Shown here: positions 57,661 through 64,000 of the stretch, one piece after another
Layout of the letters: the number at the start of each line of letters is the position of its first letter
Numbering within the stretch: position 1 is the stretch's first letter
Source: Durusdinium trenchii
Lineage: Eukaryota; Sar; Dinophyceae; Suessiales; Symbiodiniaceae
Direction of reading: 5' to 3'
Assembly: GCA_963970005.1 (NCBI GenBank)
Contig: CAXAMN010028850.1
Coordinates: 489,196-553,195 of the forward strand
DNA length: 64,000 bases
Made by a program: the position numbers and the translations under genes
Notes under the pieces: generated by a model
Told to the model about the DNA's origin: nothing
The model's input: only the letters and a program-made list of their open reading frames with translations
Databases searched by the model: none

Positions 57661-60600
57661 TCAGTGCAAAGAATCTCCAAGATAAAACACATCATGTGAA
57701 AAGTCAACATGTGTGCATACTGTAGGAATCCATCTACGCAAATATGCCTTGTGTTCAATAAGAGATCTAAAAGGTGGATGTGCATCGACTTCCTTCAAAC
57801 AACCACTGCGTACTGCATCTATCAAGGCTTGAGGACTAGCAGACTTCTTAGTAAGACAGTCAGCAAGACACCACTGAGTGCGTACATGTGACAAGTCAGC
57901 AATTGCACCAGAGCATGCTTCCTTCCTAAGCATTTGGATCATATGAATAGTCTCCTGTTGCTCAGGAACATGAGTAGTACTAGCTGTAGTCACAAGATTG
58001 TTAGCATCAGTGCGCGTGTGAATGTCAGTAGAGTCACCTGTAATGTCCTTGATCAAGCCTCTAAGCATTTGGCAAGTGCCATAACACTTCATAAATGCAT
58101 ACAACTCTGCAACAGTTGTGGACAGGGTTGTTCTCTTGATCTTAGAAGATTCAAAGAAAATAAGTGAGCCTTTAGTGTTCTTCTGTTTTGCCTTCCTTTG
58201 CTCACCCATAAAAATAACCATAGCACGTTGAGAGGATTTGTCACTGTTGTTCCTGAATGCGGCATCTGGCATGGCAATTAAACGTGGACTACCTTCAAGT
58301 GGCCAAAACCGTAACTCCATAGGGTCAGTCACGATTTGTTTGCACAGCTTGTTCAGGGCCTTGCAATCACCTATTGTAGGACCTGCTGATGCTGATGCTG
58401 ACCTCGAGAATTGGTAGCATGCTTGGAATTGTGTTCTGGATTGTAACCAGTTTATGCTGCCAAGAAGGGATCTGAAGGCTGTGTGCATGTCTTTGTCACA
58501 CTTGTCCTCATCCTTCAAACCTTTTGGAATGATAATCTCAGTCAATTCTTGAACACAAAGGGATTGCTCTACTGAGATGTACTCCTTCTTCTTGGTCTTC
58601 TCTTGCATCTTCCAAGCAACACGTTGTCCAGTAAACATCAGGTCATTAGTGTCCTCATGTCCAATCTTAAACTGTGACTTCACAATATCCTTGAACTGTT
58701 TCAAAAAGATATCATTACCTGTCACAAAAAGATCATCAACATGTAAACAACACATACCAATGGGTGACCTATTCTTAGAATTACTGCCATGCACAGGGTC
58801 CATAAAATGCTCAAGCAACTCTTCCACAACTTCAGGTGTAAGCTGAGGCGTTTGTGTCACAGTATACGTATGTTCTGCAGGAAGAAAAAGACTGACAAGC
58901 GTTTCAGCTTCTTCCTCTAACGTCACTGCATTCTTCTCGTTTCTGATATCCTTGTTTGTCTCGAGAAGCCACCAAACACCCTTACGCTTAACTATTGAAG
59001 TCCGAAAACAAAAGCGCGAACGCGAATACGTAGGTTCGGGAGTGCGAAGAGCTTTAGCGCGATAAGCGACTTGAGCATGGCCATTTGCATATTGGTGCCA
59101 ACCTGCCTTGTGCTCTACAGAGTCAAGGAAATTCTGGAGTTCCTGATCTACCACAGGAGTCCATTTTCCATCCTCTGCCTTAAGCAGGCTACGCGTCACC
59201 GTCTTCTCCGACCTATTTCCGTAACACACCGAAAACAGACGTTCTTCACAGAGAAAAGACCTACGAACTTCCTCCGCTGTGTCGTGGAATTCGTTTGGCG
59301 GCGCACCTGCTACGTAGAAGGATACCGGTTCCGGTTCGGCTGGCATCTCCTCTGATGAGTAGTTCACAGCCTTAGGACCCCTCAAACATCCGGAGTAGCA
59401 AACGTACGTGCACCGATCGGCTCGAGTCGGAACTAATCCGAGTGAGTGCAAAAACTTGTCGAGTCGATTCCACCAGCGACGAGGCGCATCACTCAATCCG
59501 TACACTGAACGGGTGCACAATCCGACAAGATACGGAGGCAATCCGATGTCGGTCGGAAGTTGAACGTGAATAACGCGTCGCTCGAGGTCGTAAAGTTCCC
59601 CCTGAAGAAAGGCAGTTTTCAAGTCGATGTGCAACAGGTCCCAAAAAGAAGAGGCTGCATGCTGACATGCTACGCGAAAACCATACCTGGTCGCGGTTGG
59701 CGAGTCCGTCTGGAGGTCCCATTTCTGGGCATCTTGGAAGCCTCGACAGACCCATCTGGCCTTAAACTTCTTAAAGTTACCATCTTTGTCAATCTTGATA
59801 GTCAGGACCCATCGACCGGTAACATAGTTATCGATCTTATGCTTTCTTCGGTCTCGATACTTCATCGCAGTAAAGTCTAAAAAGCTGCGAAACTCCTCTA
59901 GTTTAGCTTGCTTGATCTCCTTCGCATACTTCCGGAGCACTTCCGGAGTAATCACACTCTCGGCCTTTGGCGTCTTCTTAGCCATTGTCTTCGCAAGATA
60001 CTGGCAGAACTGTGAAAAACCTTTCGGATCATACGAGTTAAAACTCGGAGGAGCTTGGTTCGGACCTATGACACAAAAATCCATATCGTCAAAACTAACA
60101 AAAAGATTTTTCTCATCGTCCAGATCCTTGTCTGGATCCTTCTCAAAACCTTTCACATCTTTTTCATCAAAAATAGGTTCTGAATCTGTTTCATTTGTAT
60201 CAATCGTCTCATTGTCATCGTCTTCGACTGTGCTCGTAGGCACGGGAATGTCGGCTGCTTGTGGCTGATTCGAACTTGATGCTGTCGGATTCTCCGAATG
60301 TCCAGGAAAGAAACTTCTTGGCACTGACTTCGGAGGTGCCGGAATAGGTTCGTCATGTCCCGGTAACTGAACCTTAGAACGTTTTACCTGAAACTTCACC
60401 TTCGCCTTTGGCAAAGCATCAGTTGAGTCCACAGAAAGCTTCCGCATTTGCTTACTGTGACGTTCACGATTCTCCGGAACATATGGTTCTGGCTCCGGCG
60501 TGTTCGAATCTGGCGACGGTACGAACGGATGAACGGGATCCGTATCACTCGGAAACCCTATCGGTGGTTGACCCGGATCATCTGGCGGACGGGATTCACT

Positions 60601-61632
60601 CGTAATCTCCGGCATTGCCTCTTCCGGATCGCTCGATGGATATCCGAGCTGCTCCAAAGGAACATCGGGATTTCCGAACTGATTCGGACCAGCTACGGAA
60701 CCTGTCGGAGGTGGTCCCGGAGGTTGTCCACCCTGGTGATCATCAGGGTTGCCACCCGGTCCATCACCAGGCGGATACATATCTTCATCATCTGGATCAA
60801 AATACTGCTGTTCCCCCGAGACGGGAATCGGCTCATAAGCCATATCATCATCCATCGGTGGTCCGTAGTCTGGAGGTTGATCCTTTGGATCCTCTAGAGC
60901 TACTTCATCAGGAGTCACAATGCGCTTCACGGCGCCTGTCGTCTCTGCTTCGTAAACTATCATACTCCAATGATCTACCAAAAACTGTTCATGATGAGGA
61001 GACAGTTGTGACACAAACATAAAGAAAACCTGATGGTATTTTCCTGGCTTCCACATAATCAACACTGCATCATCCTCAGAGTTGAAGAGACGATGCACTC
61101 TACCAAAAGTACCACGATAGACCTTACATCTCTCAAAATACATCTGTGGCAAGGTTCTTCGTCTAATCTCCTTCAGGCCTGGAATCAATGACACAATTCG
61201 AGAATCAGAGGATGTTGTCACATCAAACTCTGATCTCTGAGGTAGTGCATCTACCTGCCTCAAGGTTCTGATCAGTTCAGTAGTAGTGAACCCTTGTGGT
61301 AGTATGTGTCGAAGTGGAACCGGAATTTCCGTCGTCTCTTCCGTTCTTACGGAATTCAACAAAATTGACTGATGAGCTTCTCTCTCTAACAAGAGAGCTG
61401 TTCCACACAAACTTCCAGAGTCAAAGTTCTCCAGAAGATCTTCAATAAGGAAACTTTGACGTGTATCTGAAGTCTCACTATAAGGAAGAAAACGATTCAT
61501 CTCAACCAAAAATGAGAACGGAAACTTCTTCCAGTCAGGATCCTTGAAGTACTGGTTGCTTCTAGTGGCTTGCACTGTTTTAGCTTGAAAATGAACAGTC
61601 ACCAATACCTTTCCATCCTTGGCAGGATGCAT
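57661..61632 (-). CDS. Copia-type reverse transcriptase - RNase H polyprotein
   Basis: 1323 codons from ATG 61632. Residues 1-230 continue the region after integrase. Residues 240-480 are proline- and acid-rich. The reverse transcriptase starts near 600 (WVLTIKIDKDG, KARWVCRGFQD), with the first catalytic Asp in HIDLKTAFLQG (670), the YGLSDAPRRWW motif (711-721) and the catalytic HVDD at 964-967. The ~240 residues between YGLSDAPRRWW and HVDD far exceed the usual ~45, so there is a large insertion. RNase H follows, with Asp1123 (MPDAAF), Glu1176 (TTVAELYAF) and Asp1209 (TRTDANN). It copies element RNA into DNA. It overlaps the integrase frame by 53 bases in the +1 sense. A TGA six codons before the ATG in this frame limits where a frameshift could act. 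Confidence 0.95.
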   Translation of the reverse strand: MHPAKDGKVLVTVHFQAKTVQATRSNQYFKDPDWKKFPFSFLVEMNRFLPYSETSDTRQSFLIEDLLENFDSGSLCGTALLLEREAHQSILLNSVRTEETTEIPVPLRHILPQGFTTTELIRTLRQVDALPQRSEFDVTTSSDSRIVSLIPGLKEIRRRTLPQMYFERCKVYRGTFGRVHRLFNSEDDAVLIMWKPGKYHQVFFMFVSQLSPHHEQFLVDHWSMIVYEAETTGAVKRIVTPDEVALEDPKDQPPDYGPPMDDDMAYEPIPVSGEQQYFDPDDEDMYPPGDGPGGNPDDHQGGQPPGPPPTGSVAGPNQFGNPDVPLEQLGYPSSDPEEAMPEITSESRPPDDPGQPPIGFPSDTDPVHPFVPSPDSNTPEPEPYVPENRERHSKQMRKLSVDSTDALPKAKVKFQVKRSKVQLPGHDEPIPAPPKSVPRSFFPGHSENPTASSSNQPQAADIPVPTSTVEDDDNETIDTNETDSEPIFDEKDVKGFEKDPDKDLDDEKNLFVSFDDMDFCVIGPNQAPPSFNSYDPKGFSQFCQYLAKTMAKKTPKAESVITPEVLRKYAKEIKQAKLEEFRSFLDFTAMKYRDRRKHKIDNYVTGRWVLTIKIDKDGNFKKFKARWVCRGFQDAQKWDLQTDSPTATRYGFRVACQHAASSFWDLLHIDLKTAFLQGELYDLERRVIHVQLPTDIGLPPYLVGLCTRSVYGLSDAPRRWWNRLDKFLHSLGLVPTRADRCTYVCYSGCLRGPKAVNYSSEEMPAEPEPVSFYVAGAPPNEFHDTAEEVRRSFLCEERLFSVCYGNRSEKTVTRSLLKAEDGKWTPVVDQELQNFLDSVEHKAGWHQYANGHAQVAYRAKALRTPEPTYSRSRFCFRTSIVKRKGVWWLLETNKDIRNEKNAVTLEEEAETLVSLFLPAEHTYTVTQTPQLTPEVVEELLEHFMDPVHGSNSKNRSPIGMCCLHVDDLFVTGNDIFLKQFKDIVKSQFKIGHEDTNDLMFTGQRVAWKMQEKTKKKEYISVEQSLCVQELTEIIIPKGLKDEDKCDKDMHTAFRSLLGSINWLQSRTQFQACYQFSRSASASAGPTIGDCKALNKLCKQIVTDPMELRFWPLEGSPRLIAMPDAAFRNNSDKSSQRAMVIFMGEQRKAKQKNTKGSLIFFESSKIKRTTLSTTVAELYAFMKCYGTCQMLRGLIKDITGDSTDIHTRTDANNLVTTASTTHVPEQQETIHMIQMLRKEACSGAIADLSHVRTQWCLADCLTKKSASPQALIDAVRSGCLKEVDAHPPFRSLIEHKAYLRRWIPTVCTHVDFSHDVFYLGDSLH

Positions 61633-64000
61633 AGGAATGGAAGACTGTCACGTAACTCATTCCCTTCGGACAATAACAAAAACAATTCATATTCACATCA
61701 AAGTTAAAAATCGGATCCTTCAACGAAGAAATGAACTTCTGCAAAAACAAACAAAACTTGTTTCCTTTGGGAACAGTCACAAACACATGTTTCTTCCTTC
61801 TCAACTGCCACTCAATCACATTACAACATAGCAACCAAATAGAAGCTCTGTTCTGTTTGGGAGAAGGGTTGTTGATCACTATACAGTGGGGCTGCAATCT
61901 CTCCAGTTGCTGCCAAATACCATCTTGACCCTTCATAGTGGAAAAGTTGTATCCTGCCTTGAAATCCATAGGAGATGCAACTTTAACACCATTCTTTGAA
62001 AGGAACCAAGATAATCCACTGTTTCCATGAAGTAACTCAACAACATCAGGATGATCATCATTACAGAAGAAAAAGGACTGTTCTCCAAATTCGGCATCAA
62101 CATACAGTTCGTGATCTTCACGTAAGTTCTCCGGATTCTCATCGTCTAATGCCGGTATGGAAACATCATGCCACTCATCGTGATCGCGTCTAACCTTTGA
62201 CTGATTCACACGTATCACTGCCTTACCAGTATTGGCTTGGACCATAGCTCCTTCTTGTCCAAGTACTGTGGCACGAACCCAACGTCCTTTATCCTTGAAC
62301 TTTGATGAATCCTGAGTCCAAACAAAAACCTTCTCTCCTTGGAAATAAGGACCGTCACTTGGCATAGTCCTTCTTGCAAGATCTGCTCGAAGGTCCTGAG
62401 CTTGTCGTGCTTCTTGATGAGCTCTCAAAGCCACACGTTGTAGTTCCAAATTTGTACGATCTTGTGCGGCGGCATTAGCTGACAATTGCTCAGGGCTTGC
62501 GGTCTCAAGGTCAAAAAGATCTGGTGGACGTCTTCCAGTTGCTATCTCTATTGGTGAATATCCACTGATAGTCAACTGACAATTTCTTGCCCAAACTACC
62601 TTCTTGACCACTTCTCTGACCGTAACACCACGAAAACGTGGGTCATCCAGATCTACCTTCATAACATGCCACATACGTTTGAACAAACGTACAGCTGTCT
62701 CTGCTCGGTTCGGCCAAGGAGTTCTTGGCCCACAAGGACATTGTTGTATACCATGGAACCTGTAGTATTCAACAAAAGCATCGGTGAAAAAGGCTTCGTC
62801 TCCTACGATGGCCTTTGGAACACAGTTGTTCTCATCAGACCACTGCCTCAATGCTTGGATGGTGGTTTGATCTATGAGGTCTTTCTGTGCCGTAGCCCAG
62901 AGAAGATTTGTGGCACCATCAAGAACAAGTAAGATGATATACTTGTTCTTGTGAAGTTCAACCTCACAATGATCAGCAAAAACAACATCACCAAAACATG
63001 AAGCTCTAATACCGGAGACTCTGGCTCGTGGCGGAGGTGCCACTGAAGTGTTACAAACACGGCAGTTCCTGACAACTGATTCATACTTCTCTAAAACAGA
63101 GTCAGGAAGCTTCAACATAGAAACACGTCTACGAAACTGAGTAGGACTCATATGGTAGTGCTTCACATGAAGCTTATAAAGCTCTACCTTGTCCTCCAGT
63201 CTCTGTAACATCTTCCTATATGCCGGTGTCATTGCAACAACTTCACTACCAGGTAATGGGATTGAAATCCGCCTAGGCTCAAGAGCGCCATCACCTGGTT
63301 CAAGTGGTTCATGTTTATCACTTGATGGTCCTTTTGATGCTTTAGGAATTTCTACAAGTTCACCTTCTGGCCTCTCAGGTGGTTCTGAGGGAGCATACTC
63401 CTCAAGATCATCACCCTTTAAATCATTCTGAGGCTCAGATGGTTTCGACTTGTGTCCCTTCCAAAATGGATCAAAACCCTTGGAAGTATACCGAAACTTT
63501 GGCGGCACGGGCTTTTCCGCGGCACTTGATGGTGCACCTTCCTTCTCTGACGAGAAGCCTGGTTCCCTGTCCTTTGCAATGGGAACCTTCTCTGAGGAGG
63601 AGCGCACCACTGCATCGGGATCACCAATGCCACGGTGCTCAATGCCAGCCTTCCTGATCTTTAGATCTGGAATTTTGGCATCTGGTTTGAACTTAAAAAT
63701 TGTTCTACCACGCCATTCATAGCCAATTTGTAGGTCCTTCCATTTTGCCTTGCGCCAATCATCTAGCTTCTTGATTTCTTCTCCTCCTTTCTTCTTCTTG
63801 ATGATTGTCAGTCGCAAGTCTTCCAGTAAGTCAGTGTCTACAGGACAGGACTTAGTTGCTGGAAAAAGAATCTTTCTATAATCCTTGTGGTGACGTATCA
63901 GTTCTCTCTTGTGAACATCTACTTCCCAGTAGTCAACCACAGGATATGCATGCTCAGCTACATCTTCATCACTATTGTGATCAACAGAAATATGACCATA
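61580..64000 (-). CDS. Copia-type integrase, 5' part outside window
   Basis: The frame is open to the right edge: beyond 63940 it continues to 64000 without a stop. The first codon there is GTG, not a true start, so the protein is truncated by the window. Numbered from 63940: LHVKHYHMSP and CRVC (257-296) form the zinc-binding HHCC region. The catalytic core has Asp323 (VVFADHCE), Asp381 (IVGDEAFF) and Glu414 (RAETAVRLF). Residues 534-587 (GEKVFVWT...KGRWVRATVLGQEG...VNQSKVRR) form a small beta-rich C-terminal domain typical of these integrases. It inserts the DNA copy into the host genome. The upstream portion is rich in Lys/Glu/Pro and may be the end of gag-protease. Confidence 0.92.
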   Translation of the reverse strand, partial: YGHISVDHNSDEDVAEHAYPVVDYWEVDVHKRELIRHHKDYRKILFPATKSCPVDTDLLEDLRLTIIKKKKGGEEIKKLDDWRKAKWKDLQIGYEWRGRTIFKFKPDAKIPDLKIRKAGIEHRGIGDPDAVVRSSSEKVPIAKDREPGFSSEKEGAPSSAAEKPVPPKFRYTSKGFDPFWKGHKSKPSEPQNDLKGDDLEEYAPSEPPERPEGELVEIPKASKGPSSDKHEPLEPGDGALEPRRISIPLPGSEVVAMTPAYRKMLQRLEDKVELYKLHVKHYHMSPTQFRRRVSMLKLPDSVLEKYESVVRNCRVCNTSVAPPPRARVSGIRASCFGDVVFADHCEVELHKNKYIILLVLDGATNLLWATAQKDLIDQTTIQALRQWSDENNCVPKAIVGDEAFFTDAFVEYYRFHGIQQCPCGPRTPWPNRAETAVRLFKRMWHVMKVDLDDPRFRGVTVREVVKKVVWARNCQLTISGYSPIEIATGRRPPDLFDLETASPEQLSANAAAQDRTNLELQRVALRAHQEARQAQDLRADLARRTMPSDGPYFQGEKVFVWTQDSSKFKDKGRWVRATVLGQEGAMVQANTGKAVIRVNQSKVRRDHDEWHDVSIPALDDENPENLREDHELYVDAEFGEQSFFFCNDDHPDVVELLHGNSGLSWFLSKNGVKVASPMDFKAGYNFSTMKGQDGIWQQLERLQPHCIVINNPSPKQNRASIWLLCCNVIEWQLRRKKHVFVTVPKGNKFCLFLQKFISSLKDPIFNFDVNMNCFCYCPKGMSYVTVFHSYASCQGWKGIGDCSFSS

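Larger units (their letters stand above)
51196..64000 (-). mobile_element. Ty1/copia-order retroelement with two extra enzyme ORFs (5' end outside window)
   Basis: On the minus strand the order is integrase, reverse transcriptase, RNase H, then a Tpt1/KptA-like ORF and an EEP ORF, then about 880 bases without genes. Integrase before reverse transcriptase is the copia arrangement. Coding is nearly continuous and without introns, unlike the host genes, and looks more A-rich with many GAA/GAT codons. The left limit is a guess. The word TGTTGGAGT at 51194-51202 would give a 3' LTR ending in CAACA, as in copia elements, but the second LTR lies beyond 64000 and cannot be compared. Gag and protease are also outside. 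The copy has no internal stops inside its ORFs, so it may be young. Confidence 0.85.

Overview
The window looks like nuclear DNA of a dinoflagellate, most likely a symbiodiniacean. Coding sequence is cut into many short exons. Several splice sites read best as GC-AG (one possibly GA-AG), and some exon junctions carry small direct repeats. Every gene I could recognise lies on the minus strand, as expected for the unidirectional gene arrays of dinoflagellates. Simple-sequence and dispersed repeats fill the introns and spacers. There is one 10-base assembly gap (23943-23952). Species assignment is inference.

Layout on the plus-strand coordinates. 1-9 kb: no named gene, a few exon-like stretches. 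9.04-12.63 kb: a tandem duplication with a ~1.4-1.8 kb unit, carrying hairpin elements. 13.8-18.05 kb: a multi-exon secreted protein with a SUEL-type lectin domain followed by a GH5 glycoside hydrolase. 22.4-26.5 kb: a DHHC palmitoyltransferase whose ~2 kb intron holds two 9-bp minisatellites and the gap. 32.7-41.0 kb: a voltage-gated cation channel (S2-S6 pieces plus a terminal EF-hand), with large introns full of satellites. 46.9-48.0 kb: a PfkB-family sugar kinase with a 465-bp MITE in an intron. 48.0-49.2 kb: a class I SAM-dependent methyltransferase. 50.2-51.1 kb: tandem palindromic repeats and an AGC tract.

51.2 kb to the right edge is most of one large Ty1/copia-order retroelement on the minus strand: integrase, reverse transcriptase and RNase H, then two extra ORFs downstream of pol. 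The first extra ORF carries a domain matching the tRNA 2'-phosphotransferase family (Tpt1/KptA). The second carries an endonuclease/exonuclease/phosphatase (EEP) domain. An LTR-type element with these two nucleic-acid enzymes in the position where other elements carry env-like genes is the most unusual object here. The 5' part (gag, protease, 5' LTR) lies beyond 64000.

How it fits together: the host genes are housekeeping or cell-surface functions (cell-wall glycan hydrolysis, protein S-acylation, cation flux, sugar phosphorylation, methyl transfer) with no obvious shared pathway. The element has inserted in, or expanded, the repeat-rich interval upstream of the methyltransferase. Exon borders given as exact were set by matching splice phase by hand; those marked approximate were not.
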